This document shows positions 16,988-25,123 of a stretch of 64,000 bases of DNA, piece by piece; the first letter of the stretch is position 1; each line of letters starts with the position of its first letter. The stretch lies in NCBI RefSeq assembly GCF_004365355.1, contig NZ_SODP01000001.1, forward strand, positions 3,222,481 to 3,286,480, given 5' to 3'. The notes beneath the pieces were generated by a model. It worked only from the letters and a program-made list of their open reading frames with translations, made no database searches and was not told the DNA's origin. The position numbers and the translations under genes were made by a program. Origin of the DNA: Kribbella pratensis (GTDB taxonomy: Bacteria; Actinomycetota; Actinomycetes; Propionibacteriales; Kribbellaceae).

Positions 16988-17869
16988 TCAGAACAGCTTG
17001 GCAACTCTTGCCGCCCCCTCGTCGGCCATCCAGTCCGCGAAGCTCATCAGCCCTGGGTACAGCGTCCGGATCGAAGCCACATCGGCGCCGTATCCGCCCT
17101 GCTGGTTGAGAAAATCGGCAGCTTCGGCCAGCGCGGGGTTGAATCGGCGGACGTCCTCGAGCGGCACCTGCACGTACGGAATGTGCCGTCCCGCGGCCTG
17201 AGACAGGATCGCGGCGATGTCCGGCGGGCGGAGTTCGTCGCCCGCGATGGTGACGGTTCTGCCGACGTATTGATCGGCGCCGGCGAAGGCGAGTCCGGCA
17301 AAGACACCGATATCGGCCAGGGCGATCAGTTGCTCGGGTACATCTGCCACAAACGGTGTCGCCAGTCTGCCGGTTTGCACGCCGAACGCCGGATCGACGT
17401 AGTTCTCCATGAATGAAACCGGACGCAGGATCGTCGCCGGGATATCACTACGGCGAACGTGCTCCTCGATCTCCCACTTGCTGCCGAACGCGCGAACATG
17501 ACGGGCCCGGTCGGCGCCCGCCACCGATGCGTACACGAGGTGTCGCACGCCCGACGAGACGGCGATGTCCGCGACGCTTCGGCCACGGCGTACCTCGTCG
17601 TCGTACGGAACGGCCGCCGCGCCCAAGGCTCCCTGCTGCACGCTGAACACTCCGTGAGCTCCCACGAAAGCGCGCTCCAGCGACGCAGGGTCGTCAAGGT
17701 GACCTGGCACGACTTCCGCTCCCGCGCGAGCCAGTCGCTGCGCGGCCACGCTCGCAGTATCACGAGTCACCGCTCGCACACCCCAGCCCTGCGAGAGCAG
17801 CCGAGCCGCGACCGCACCGCCTTGGTTGCCTGTAGCCCCGATCACGACGATTACATCCGAGATTGCCAT
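16988..17869 (-). CDS. NmrA-like NAD(P)-binding oxidoreductase/sensor
   Basis: A 293-residue atypical short-chain dehydrogenase. The dinucleotide-binding motif is VIGATGNQGGAVAARL (residues 10-25), followed by VRAVTRDTAS and SSGVRHLVYASVAGADRARH. The catalytic Tyr-x3-Lys of classical SDRs is not evident, as usual for NmrA/HSCARG-type proteins, which may sense NADPH or reduce quinones. The open frame extends far upstream, but ATG 17869 gives the standard start. First gene of a two-gene unit with the SnoaL-like protein. Confidence 0.85.
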   Translation of the reverse strand: MAISDVIVVIGATGNQGGAVAARLLSQGWGVRAVTRDTASVAAQRLARAGAEVVPGHLDDPASLERAFVGAHGVFSVQQGALGAAAVPYDDEVRRGRSVADIAVSSGVRHLVYASVAGADRARHVRAFGSKWEIEEHVRRSDIPATILRPVSFMENYVDPAFGVQTGRLATPFVADVPEQLIALADIGVFAGLAFAGADQYVGRTVTIAGDELRPPDIAAILSQAAGRHIPYVQVPLEDVRRFNPALAEAADFLNQQGGYGADVASIRTLYPGLMSFADWMADEGAARVAKLF

Positions 17870-17874
17870 CGTCC

Positions 17875-18170
17875 TCACTGTCCTGATGTCGATTCGCGCC
17901 CGCTCAACAGCACTGCTGAGTCCCGTGATCGATCGATCGCGAGGCTCAGGTCGAAGGCTCTCGGGCTGTGTCTCAGAGCCCCGACGGAGATCGCGTCGAC
18001 GCCGGTCCGGGCAATCGCGCGAGCCGTTCGCAGCGTTACTTTTCCTGATGCTTCGAGCAACACCGGCCTCGCACCGGTAACCGATCCGCGCAGGTCGACC
18101 AGCCGCCGGATCCTCCGCAAGTGCCCCGGCGGACGGCATCCCGCGCCGCGTTGAGTGGGAATGTGTTCTC
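17875..18170 (-). pseudogene. Decayed nadC (quinolinate phosphoribosyltransferase) 3' remnant
   Basis: Leftward frames read NTFPLNAARDAVRRG, then after a shift RPVLLEASGKVTLRTARAIA and RTGVDAISVGALRHSPRAFD, which is the C-terminal barrel of NadC (LEASG and TGVDxISVGALTHS motifs). The segment between the two (usual EVE and LLDNM motifs) is missing. Only about 90 codons remain, with an internal deletion and a frameshift. A nadB remnant lies at 42.9 kb. Confidence 0.75.
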
Positions 18171-18219
18171 GGCCAACGCCAAGAGACTCCTTTGATATCT
18201 GGGGTCGGACGTGTGGTTC

Positions 18220-19137
18220 TCAGACGCCGGCGGTTTCGAGAACCGGCCGCTCGCTGCTCGGGTTCCACGTCGCCCAGCGATGGATCATGGCCGGCGTGCC
18301 GATCCGGCCGAACACGGATCCCGCGAAGTGCCCGCCGGCAATGATGTCGTTCCCGCCGGCGAAACGGCGCAGAACCTCTCGACGGGTCGACCTGGAACGG
18401 TCCGGATCCACGTCGAACCTGAAGTTCCAGTCGGGATCGCTCACCTGGGCTTGCGTGTGCATAACGTCGCCGAGGATCACCAGCCGCCGATTTGACCGGG
18501 AATCGCTGACGATCACTGACGAGTGCCCGGGAGTGTGTCCTGCAGTCGGCAGGATCTCCAGGCCAGGCAGGTCGAAGCCCGGGTCGTCGACGAACCTGAT
18601 GCGCTCGGCCAACGGCCGCTGGACCGCCTCGAGGTGTGGGCCGACAACGTCTTCCACCCCGGACCAGTGATCCCACTCTTCACGCCGGACGTAGTGCGTC
18701 GCACGGGCGAACGTCAGTCCGTCGACAGAGCGCGTAGCCATACCGGGCGAGGGCGCCACATTCGTCGTCCATCCGACGTGATCGTGGTGGAGATGGGTGA
18801 AGAGTACGACGTCGATGTCGTCGGCGCCGATGCCTTCTTCGGCCAGGCTCTTCAGAAGACGTCCGCCACGGAAGCTGGCGAAACCCGGCACCTCGAAGTC
18901 GACCTCACCGAGTCCCAGATCGATCAACGCCGCGTACGACTGGGTTCGGACGAGGAAGGAACCCACACTGACCGGAAGCCTTCCGTCCTCGTCCAGGTAG
19001 GCGGCATGCCGCGCCCAGCCGTCCGGAGCACTTTCCGGAAAGACCTCTGTCGGGTGCAGCCGCACCTCGCCGTCCGGCAGGTAGGTGACCGTCGTGTCGC
19101 CGATCCTGACCTGCTCGCGTGATGCCACGTTCAGCAT
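18220..19137 (-). CDS. Metallo-beta-lactamase-fold hydrolase
   Basis: A 305-residue protein starting at ATG 19137 (GGGAGA upstream). Metal site FTHLHHDHVGW (His115, His117, Asp119, His120), PTAGHTPGHSSV, LGDVMHT and AGGHFAG supply the usual ligands. It resembles AHL-lactonase-like MBL proteins with a YLPDGEVRLHPTEVFP N-terminus. It is divergent from an HxlR regulator and three palindromes separate them, so it is probably induced by that regulator's ligand. Substrate unknown; lactones or esters are plausible. Confidence 0.87.
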   Translation of the reverse strand: MLNVASREQVRIGDTTVTYLPDGEVRLHPTEVFPESAPDGWARHAAYLDEDGRLPVSVGSFLVRTQSYAALIDLGLGEVDFEVPGFASFRGGRLLKSLAEEGIGADDIDVVLFTHLHHDHVGWTTNVAPSPGMATRSVDGLTFARATHYVRREEWDHWSGVEDVVGPHLEAVQRPLAERIRFVDDPGFDLPGLEILPTAGHTPGHSSVIVSDSRSNRRLVILGDVMHTQAQVSDPDWNFRFDVDPDRSRSTRREVLRRFAGGNDIIAGGHFAGSVFGRIGTPAMIHRWATWNPSSERPVLETAGV

Positions 19138-19171
19138 TCTGTGTCTCCCACTCGCCCAATGAAGCTGTCGC

Positions 19172-19291
19172 CACTTACTGTTCGTTAGCGTCTGCGTATC
19201 GCACAAGTACGCACTTGTAAGTGCGTACCCCCTGAACAAAGGGAAGTCTGCGTGCGACCGGCGTTGCCGAATCACTAACCAGCAGTTAGTG
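19172..19291. promoter_or_regulatory. Three palindromes between MBL hydrolase and HxlR genes
   Basis: A near-perfect 22-bp palindrome at 19207-19228 has arms GTACGCACTT and AAGTGCGTAC around GT. It is flanked by CACTAAC-N5-GTTAGTG (19273-19291, perfect) and a weaker copy CACTTAC-N5-GTTAGCG (19172-19190). The outer two are 101 bp apart, centre to centre, and each lies close to one of the divergent start codons. GTAC ends are common in HxlR operators. Confidence 0.6.
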
Positions 19292-19298
19292 TCGCGGT

Positions 19299-19751
19299 AT
19301 GACTCGGCAACCGACGCGACCACGGCCACGACCTGGCAGTCGCCATCCTGGCCGCGCCCGGCTGGCCGACGGACATCTGGCCAACGTCTACAGCGCTGCC
19401 TGCCCGTCTCGTCAGGCCCTCGACCGAATCGCAGACAAGTGGACGGTACTGATCGTCGGCGCACTCGAGCGCGGCCCCATGCGGTTCGGCCAGTTGCGCG
19501 ACGCGATCGACGGGATCAGCGAAAAGATGCTGACGCAAACCCTGCGCAGCCTCGAACGCGACGGCCTCGTCGCCCGCCACGACCACGGCAGCACTCCCCC
19601 GCAGGTCGACTATCGCCTGACAGAACTCGGCGCGACGCTCACCGCGCCGGTCGCCGCGGTCCGCGCCTGGGCGGAGCGCTACATCGTCGAGATCGAGACG
19701 GCGCGCGCCGCCCACGATTCCGGGCAGTCCCCGCGAAAGGGCAACACCTGA
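19299..19751 (+). CDS. HxlR-family transcriptional regulator
   Basis: A 150-residue regulator. An Arg/Pro-rich N-terminal tail precedes CPSRQALDRIADKWTVLIVG (family Cys at about residue 35), then RFGQLRDAIDGISEKMLTQT and wing HDHGSTPPQVDYRLTELG. It is divergent from the MBL hydrolase. The N-terminal tail lacks a clear Shine-Dalgarno at ATG 19299, so translation may be leaderless or start nearer the HTH. Confidence 0.9.
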   Translation: MTRQPTRPRPRPGSRHPGRARLADGHLANVYSAACPSRQALDRIADKWTVLIVGALERGPMRFGQLRDAIDGISEKMLTQTLRSLERDGLVARHDHGSTPPQVDYRLTELGATLTAPVAAVRAWAERYIVEIETARAAHDSGQSPRKGNT

Positions 19752-20006
19752 CGGCGGCACTCCCTCGATGCGGACAGCAACTCCGCTACCGGACGACCTC
19801 GTGGTCGAGGAAGGTCAGTCCCACTCGGATTCCGTGCGTGCCGATGAGGCGCAGCGGCACCTGCTCGCCGCTGCCGTCGAAGGGACGCTCCTTCACCGAA
19901 GCCGGCCGGACCCCGCCGGGCCGCCCCGCGCCCATCGTCGTACGGACACCACGAGCGACGAGAACTGATCACTCAGGGGCAAGGGTTCGGATCGGCTGGA
20001 CGTCGG
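19752..20006. other. Short gap with an unrecognised leftward open frame
   Basis: Leftward from about 19970 to a stop at 19789 one frame reads RPASVKERPFDGSGEQVPLR then THGIRVGLTFLDHEVVR, which has protein-like composition and could be the tail of a lost gene. I cannot assign a family, and no start is evident. Confidence 0.25.
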
Positions 20007-20411
20007 CTATTCCGCCAGGCCCGGAACGGTGCCCTGGGCAACCAGCTGGGCCTCGCCGTTGCCGACCGACCAATCGGCCAGGCCGGTCTCAGTCAGGACG
20101 ACGAACACGTCGTCCGGCCGCACGCCGGCTTCGGCCAGATTCTCGGTGATCCGCCGGTACAGCTCCAGCTTGAGTTTCTCCGGGCGCCCACCGACCAACG
20201 TGATCTGGACGTAGACGACGTCAGTGCGAGCCACGCCGAGATAGTCGGGATCGAAGACGAGCTCGCCGGGTTCATGGGTCGTGATGATCTGGAACCGGTC
20301 GCCGGCGGGAATTCCGATCGCGTCACGCAGCGCGCGATGCACACCCGCTGCGATCGCACCCCGAACCTCGGCCGTGTGACTGGTGGACAGATCGATGCGC
20401 ACCAATGGCAT
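20007..20411 (-). CDS. Tautomerase-family protein (4-OT/MSAD-like)
   Basis: A 134-residue member of the tautomerase superfamily. ATG 20411 is chosen because the next residue, Pro, must become the N-terminal catalytic base: MPLVRIDLSTSHTAEVRGAI. Length and RFQIITTHEPGELVFDPDYLG with VVYVQITLVGGRP match the fused two-repeat subgroup (malonate semialdehyde decarboxylase/tautomerase_2) rather than the 62-residue 4-OT form. A perfect 28-bp palindrome lies 20 bases upstream. No regulator adjoins it. Confidence 0.88.
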   Translation of the reverse strand: MPLVRIDLSTSHTAEVRGAIAAGVHRALRDAIGIPAGDRFQIITTHEPGELVFDPDYLGVARTDVVYVQITLVGGRPEKLKLELYRRITENLAEAGVRPDDVFVVLTETGLADWSVGNGEAQLVAQGTVPGLAE

Positions 20412-20430
20412 AGCAGGTCTCACTTCCGAT

Positions 20431-20458
20431 GTTATGTTTGATACTCATCAAACATAAC
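20431..20458. promoter_or_regulatory. Perfect 28-bp palindrome upstream of the tautomerase
   Basis: GTTATGTTTGAT (20431-20442), ACTC, ATCAAACATAAC (20447-20458): 12-bp perfect arms. It is AT-rich against its surroundings and fits a TetR- or MarR-type operator, but no regulator gene lies next to it; the rightward flank holds a cupin operon. Confidence 0.75.
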
Positions 20459-20545
20459 AGACTGCCAACACGCCCCCTCCTCGATGTTCGACGTACGGCG
20501 AACAACGTATAACTAGGCGACCGGACCAGCACGAGGGCCGGCATC

Positions 20546-20600
20546 TTGCGGGCGCAACAGGTCGCGTCTATATTCCGGAGAAATCAACAGATCCTGTTGA
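20546..20600 (+). promoter_or_regulatory. Sigma-70-like promoter with overlapping operator for the cupin operon
   Basis: TTGCGG (20546-20551), 17 bases, TATATT (20569-20574). The palindrome TCAACAG-ATC-CTGTTGA (20584-20600) sits at the expected transcription start, a position suited to repression. A further inverted repeat TGTTCG-N8-CGAACA lies at 20485-20504. The 5' leader to GTG 20720 is about 135 bases. Confidence 0.6.
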
Positions 20601-20719
20601 CGGTGTGTCGCTGGCAGCCGCTCGGTCCGCCACCCACACCACGGTCACAAGATCTCCCTTGAGAGGCGTCGCGATCGCGCCGCCAGGGCGCCTGCCGGTG
20701 CCTTGAAGGGAGAGTTCTC

Positions 20720-21187
20720 GTGTCGATCCACGCCTCGGCCGATTCGGTCCAAGAACAGACTGCCGACATGGGCAGCACCTCGTTCACGACGAAGGTTGTC
20801 TACGGCAACTCCGCCTCCTTGATGGTCGCGACCCGCCCGGCCGACTACCATTCGGCGCCGCACTACCACGACTGCGAGCAGCTGAACTGGCTGCAGAACG
20901 GCGAGCTGTGGGTATTCGTGGACGAAGCTGCGTACCACCTGCGGGCCGGCGATTTCATCCGCATTCCTGCCGGGCAAGTGCACTGGTCGTGGAACAAGGG
21001 CGATGCTCCGTGCACGCTGATCGAGGTGCACAGCCCGGGGCTGCACGCCGACCCGCTGGTGAAGAAGTTCGCGGTGAGCCTGCACCGCGACGGCGAGGTC
21101 CCGGACTTCCTCGGTTCGCCGGTCAACACGTTCCTTCCCGAGAACGCCTCGTTCGACCCGTCCGTCGCCGAACAGAAGGCGGAGTAG
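20720..21187 (+). CDS. Cupin-domain protein
   Basis: A 155-residue single-cupin protein. GTG 20720 follows GGGAGAG. Cupin motif 1 is visible as PHYHDCEQLNWLQNGELWVF (metal-binding His pair and Glu, about residues 51-70), motif 2 as AGDFIRIPAGQVHWSWNKGD. It may be a sugar or aromatic acid isomerase/dioxygenase-like enzyme or a ligand-binding protein. First gene of a four-gene operon with an MFS transporter, DUF3870 protein and MBL hydrolase. Confidence 0.85.
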   Translation: MSIHASADSVQEQTADMGSTSFTTKVVYGNSASLMVATRPADYHSAPHYHDCEQLNWLQNGELWVFVDEAAYHLRAGDFIRIPAGQVHWSWNKGDAPCTLIEVHSPGLHADPLVKKFAVSLHRDGEVPDFLGSPVNTFLPENASFDPSVAEQKAE

Positions 21188-21191
21188 CGCC

Positions 21192-22451
21192 ATGGACACG
21201 AATACGTCCACCGGCCAAGTCACCGGACGCGCGTCGCGGTACGCGTGGGTCATCGTCGCAGTGCTCTGGCTGACACTGCTGGTCTCGTACTTCGACCGGG
21301 TGGCGATCGCCGCTGCGCTACCGTTCATGTCGCGCGAACTCGGCCTGTCCCCTTCCGTCGTCGGGGTCGTCACCGGCGCGCTGTTCCTCAGCTACACGGC
21401 GGTCCAGGTCCCGGCGGGGTACCTGTCCGACCGGATCGGGCAACGCCGGGTCATCGCGGCCGCGATCGCCTGGTGGACGGTCTTCAGCTTCCTGACCGGG
21501 GTGGTCGCGAGCAGCTTGATCGCGCTCGTCGCCGTCCGGTTCCTCATGGGCGCGGGCGAAGGCTTCCACCCGCCGCCGCTGTGGCGAACCCTGTCCAACT
21601 GGTTCCCGTCCGGCGGACGGTCCAAGCCGTTGGCGCTGATGCTGACAGCACTCACCCTGGGGCCCGCGCTGGCTCCCGTGGTGGCGCTGCCCATCATCTC
21701 GTCGCTCGGCTGGCGCTGGGTCTTCTACCTGACGGCGATTCCGGGCGCGCTGACCGTGCTCCTCGTGCTCCTGATGCTCCGGGACTCGCCACTGAAGAAG
21801 AACCTCCGCACCGACGTACCGCCCAGCCGACACCTTGCCCAGAAACGGAACTGGCTGCTGCCGCACATCTGGCTGACGTTCGGTGCGTTCTTCTTCTTCG
21901 GTTTCGTCCTGTACGGCCTCATGAGCTGGCTGCCCACCTACCTGATCAAGTACCGCGGACTCACCCTCACCCATGCCGGTGTGTTCTCGAGTTCGCCGTA
22001 CCTGGCCGGAACCGCCGGACTGGTGATCGGCGCGTTCATGTGCCAGCGCTACTTCAACAACGTACGCAGGCGGTTCATCGCGGCGACGTACTTGCTGACC
22101 GCCGTGTCCATCGCGCTGACCGTCCTGGCTCCCACTGTGAACCTCGCCGGTCTCGCGCTCACCCTGTCGGGCTTCTTCCTGTTCGCGGGGCTGGGTCCGT
22201 TCTGGTCGGTTCCGATGGACATCGTGCAGCCGCACGAGGTCGGCATGTGGCTCGGTTTCATCAACATGGGCACGCAGATCTCCGGCTTCCTCGGACCGAT
22301 CCTGATCGGGTGGATGATCCAGACCACGGGCTCCTTCACGGTCGTGTTCCTCGCGATGATCTGCTCCCTGGTACTCGCCGCGGGCTGCCTGACGATGGCC
22401 CGCGCCAAGCCGGTGCCATCTGCCCTGATGCGTGCCTCGGTGCCGACATGA
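21192..22451 (+). CDS. MFS transporter, anion:cation symporter type
   Basis: A 419-residue permease with 12 hydrophobic segments. The N-terminal SYFDRVAIAAALPFMSRELG and the loop 2-3 motif GYLSDRIGQRRV are typical of the ACS family (tartrate, phthalate, glucarate-type organic acid uptake). ATG 21192 has GGAG four bases after the cupin stop. It presumably imports the operon's substrate, an organic acid or lactone. Confidence 0.9.
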   Translation: MDTNTSTGQVTGRASRYAWVIVAVLWLTLLVSYFDRVAIAAALPFMSRELGLSPSVVGVVTGALFLSYTAVQVPAGYLSDRIGQRRVIAAAIAWWTVFSFLTGVVASSLIALVAVRFLMGAGEGFHPPPLWRTLSNWFPSGGRSKPLALMLTALTLGPALAPVVALPIISSLGWRWVFYLTAIPGALTVLLVLLMLRDSPLKKNLRTDVPPSRHLAQKRNWLLPHIWLTFGAFFFFGFVLYGLMSWLPTYLIKYRGLTLTHAGVFSSSPYLAGTAGLVIGAFMCQRYFNNVRRRFIAATYLLTAVSIALTVLAPTVNLAGLALTLSGFFLFAGLGPFWSVPMDIVQPHEVGMWLGFINMGTQISGFLGPILIGWMIQTTGSFTVVFLAMICSLVLAAGCLTMARAKPVPSALMRASVPT

Positions 22452-22834
22452 GTACCGGAACGTCGATCGTTCTCCCTGCCGCCGAGCAGTGGCAGTCTGG
22501 GCTGATGGACATCGAGCACCACCTGATCGTCGTTGGCTACGCCAAGGTTCCGGCGATGTCCGCATCCCGCGCGGCGCACGAGTACCTGGCCGTCAGCCTG
22601 CGGATCGATCGCAGAACGGGCCAGGTCGTGCAGGTCGACTCGACCGCGGTGACCGGTCTCGTCCGCGAATGGATCGCCGAGCTGCTCCTCGGCCGGAATG
22701 TCACCGCGGACATCAAGCCGGTCATCGAGCAGATCGACCGGAACTACCTGGGACACGGCGCGGGCCCGATCAAGCAGGCGATCATCGACGCCTGGCGCCG
22801 CTACGCCACTCAGCACAGGGAGAACGAATCGTGA
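22448..22834 (+). CDS. DUF3870-domain protein
   Basis: A 128-residue protein. HHLIVVGYAKVPAMSASRAA and VDSTAVTGLVREWIAELLLG mark DUF3870, a small domain of unknown function often near transporters and hydrolases. ATG overlaps the MFS stop by four bases and its own stop overlaps the next GTG by four, showing translational coupling. Confidence 0.82.
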   Translation: MSTGTSIVLPAAEQWQSGLMDIEHHLIVVGYAKVPAMSASRAAHEYLAVSLRIDRRTGQVVQVDSTAVTGLVREWIAELLLGRNVTADIKPVIEQIDRNYLGHGAGPIKQAIIDAWRRYATQHRENES

Positions 22835-23700
22835 TCGGCGACCAGGTGACCTATGAGATCCATCGGCTGAACTTCGGCTCCGTCACGATCGACGAGTCCA
22901 TGCGGTTGCGAGGTATCGCGCCCGGCCACGTCATCGACGTACCCGCCCAGGGGTTTCTCGTCCTCGGCGGTCCGGGTCCGGTCCTCGTCGACGCCGGCTA
23001 CCGCGACACCGCTGTTCTCGGTGCGGGTGGGTCCGTCGGGCCAGGGCAGACATTCGAGGAACAGCTCGCCGCACACGACGTGGCACCTGGTGATCTGAGC
23101 TGCGTGATCATGACCCACCTACATCGCGACCACGCCGGGCATCTCGACAAGGTGCCGCTCGACGTACCCGTGATCGTCAACCGCAGCGAACTCGGGAACG
23201 CTTGCACCGGCATCCAGGGCCGCGCATATGCCCTCGACGACCTGCACCACCTGCTGGACAGGGTCTACACGCCCGGTGCGATCCAATTTCTGGACCTGGA
23301 GCAGTCCGGGCCGCAAGAAGTACTGCCGGGCATCGTCTGCCACCTGTCCGGCGGGCATACCCCCGGTTCGATCGGCATCGTCGTACCGACCTCCGAAGGC
23401 GAGGCGTACCTGTGCGGCGACCTGTTCTACGACGTCGAAGGCGCCTTGCACAGTCAGCCCACCGGGACGTTCACGGCCGGAGTCCAGCCGTCGGCCCTGG
23501 TCGTCTCGGATCCCGCGTTGAGCAACAACTTCACGACCTCGGTCGTAGAGGAGATCGGAGCGATCAAACGAGCACTCAAATACCGTTTCATCCTGCCCGC
23601 GCATGACGACCCCGGCGTCCTCGAGTCCGGTCGCTACATCGGCCGGATCGAGGGCCCTGTCGTACCGGGTCCGATCACGCCAGTGAAAACCGATCGCTGA
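22831..23700 (+). CDS. MBL-fold hydrolase, N-acyl homoserine lactonase-like
   Basis: A 289-residue metallo-hydrolase. The metal site is MTHLHRDHAGHL (His96, His98, Asp100, His101), then LSGGHTPGSIG, LCGDLFYD and LPAHDDPGV. Spacing and N-terminal HRLNFGSVTIDES are like AttM/AhlK-type lactonases, so a lactone substrate is plausible. GTG 22831 overlaps the DUF3870 stop. Last gene of the cupin-MFS-DUF3870-MBL operon, suggesting import and hydrolysis of a lactone or ester. Confidence 0.86.
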   Translation: MIGDQVTYEIHRLNFGSVTIDESMRLRGIAPGHVIDVPAQGFLVLGGPGPVLVDAGYRDTAVLGAGGSVGPGQTFEEQLAAHDVAPGDLSCVIMTHLHRDHAGHLDKVPLDVPVIVNRSELGNACTGIQGRAYALDDLHHLLDRVYTPGAIQFLDLEQSGPQEVLPGIVCHLSGGHTPGSIGIVVPTSEGEAYLCGDLFYDVEGALHSQPTGTFTAGVQPSALVVSDPALSNNFTTSVVEEIGAIKRALKYRFILPAHDDPGVLESGRYIGRIEGPVVPGPITPVKTDR

Positions 23701-23954
23701 GCAGCCGCCGTCAGAAGGTCAGGCCCAGACGAGCTGTCGCTCGTAGGTTTCCAGCACCGAGCCTGGCTAGCCGTTCGGCAGCGGACTGCTGCACCACCGA
23801 AGGCTGCGCATGCCTCAAGGCGTTCCTGTCGACCACGTTCCCGCGCTTCAAGCGCCGCAGTCCGCATAGTTGCCTTCTGCTGGCCGAGATACGTAAGGGC
23901 TGAGCCCAAGAGGGTACCGATGACCGCGATCACGGCAGCAATAGCTGGCTCCAC
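23634..23954 (-). CDS. Small membrane-anchored hypothetical, probably truncated
   Basis: A GTG start at 23954 gives MEPAIAAVIAVIGTLLGSAL as one transmembrane helix, followed by TMRTAALEARERGRQERLEA, a charged helix seen in many streptomycete hypotheticals of about 150-200 residues. After AFGGAAV the sequence no longer resembles them and the frame overlaps the end of the MBL gene on the other strand by 67 bases, so a frameshift near 23815 is likely. Confidence 0.35.
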   Translation of the reverse strand: MEPAIAAVIAVIGTLLGSALTYLGQQKATMRTAALEARERGRQERLEACAAFGGAAVRCRTASQARCWKPTSDSSSGPDLLTAAAQRSVFTGVIGPGTTGPSIRPM

Positions 23955-24169
23955 GGGAGTAGTGCATCACGAGGAACATCAATCGTGAACGACCCGAGGG
24001 CACAGCATGGTCGGCGCGCAAGCCGGTTGTGAACGCCGCGCCGACGAGGGCAGCGGGCCCGGTGAACGGTGCAGTCGAGGGTGCCGACCGGCGCTGATCT
24101 GAGGGCCCACGGTCGCTTGACCCTCTTCAAAGGACGAACCGGGCGCCATGGCCGAGTCACTCGCGTCAG
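23955..24169. other. Gap, nothing recognised
   Basis: No family, promoter or repeat was seen here on either strand. Confidence 0.3.
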
Positions 24170-24709
24170 CTAGTCGGGCCAGGCGACCGACCGGCCACCG
24201 TGAGACAGGTGGTTTTCGATGTAACTCTCAACGTAATCCTCGAGGGCTCTCAGCGACCAGTTACATTCAACGATGCCCCACCTACCGCGGTCATGCAGCA
24301 CTTGGCCGTTCGTGGTTATGTATACGCGGGAAATGTCATCGACAGTCACATCGACCGACCCATCTCGGCCGCGATGCACGCTTTCCCTTTGTCCGTATGA
24401 CTCGGAATAGATTGTCCAGCCCTGCAAGTCTGGTACCTCCACCGACCGCGGTATGAACCAGCGCCTCTGCGTCACGGTGCGCGAGCTTATCGTTTCGGGA
24501 TCTATTCCAGAGCCTACTGCCCAGGTGGCAAAACGCCGGATCAGGTCGCGACGCGCCTTTTGATCCGGGCTCACACGCGGTGGGCTGCTGGCGGCATCGT
24601 GGCTAGGCACTGCCGGCTCTTTGGTCCTTCTGGCCTCGGCCTGCTCACGCGCTGCAGTTGACGCGGCTTTTTCTCTCAGCCGCTCAACCCTTGCGTGCAT
24701 ATCACTCAC
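24170..24709 (-). CDS. Hypothetical protein
   Basis: A 179-residue soluble protein not recognised. From GTG 24709 (or ATG 24700) an N-terminal Ala/Arg/Glu-rich coiled-coil-like stretch (MHARVERLREKAASTAAREQ) leads to a more globular C-terminal half with WFIPRSVEVPDLQGWTIYSE and GRWGIVECNWSLRALEDYV. Base composition is lower in GC than its neighbours, suggesting recent acquisition. The open frame and amino acid use look genuine. Confidence 0.55.
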   Translation of the reverse strand: MSDMHARVERLREKAASTAAREQAEARRTKEPAVPSHDAASSPPRVSPDQKARRDLIRRFATWAVGSGIDPETISSRTVTQRRWFIPRSVEVPDLQGWTIYSESYGQRESVHRGRDGSVDVTVDDISRVYITTNGQVLHDRGRWGIVECNWSLRALEDYVESYIENHLSHGGRSVAWPD

Positions 24710-24766
24710 TGGTGACGCCCCCTTCGTGTCTGCTACTGCCAATGGCGGACGCCAGAGCAAAAACAC

Positions 24767-25123
24767 TTTACCCAGTCCTATGAGGAGGTCGCCATCAATG
24801 GCGACCTCTAGTAGCGCTTAAGGGCACCCCTCAGCTGCTTGGGCGCGACGTCCCCTTCCGCCTTCGCGGATCCGAGACCCGGAGCCTCCAACCAGTTCAT
24901 CTTCGACAAGCTGGTCATCGCCGCCGTGAAGGAGGAGACGATTGTCGCTGTGGCCGAGCTGCGCGAGCCGATCACCACGCCGGTCCACGAGGACCTCCGG
25001 AGCTGCACGGAGGCCAACGCAACGAACCTCGGCCATCTCTCTGATGGCGAAATTCGAAAATGAGTCCGCGCAGAATGCGGGCCTGCTAGATTCGGCGAAC
25101 ACAACTTTGCATGGGGGAAGTCG
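24767..25123. other. Gap with a doubtful rightward open frame
   Basis: An open frame at 24839-25063 reads ASNQFIFDKLVIAAVKEETI then AVAELREPITTPVHEDLRSC. It has protein-like composition but no recognised family, no Shine-Dalgarno at its ATG and overlapping frames on the other strand. It may be a remnant. Confidence 0.25.

Noticed and set aside
20485-20504. TGTTCG-N8-CGAACA as a LexA/SOS box
   Set aside because: Actinobacterial SOS boxes have the opposite half-site order (CGAAC-N4-GTTCG); here the arms are inverted and the spacer is eight.
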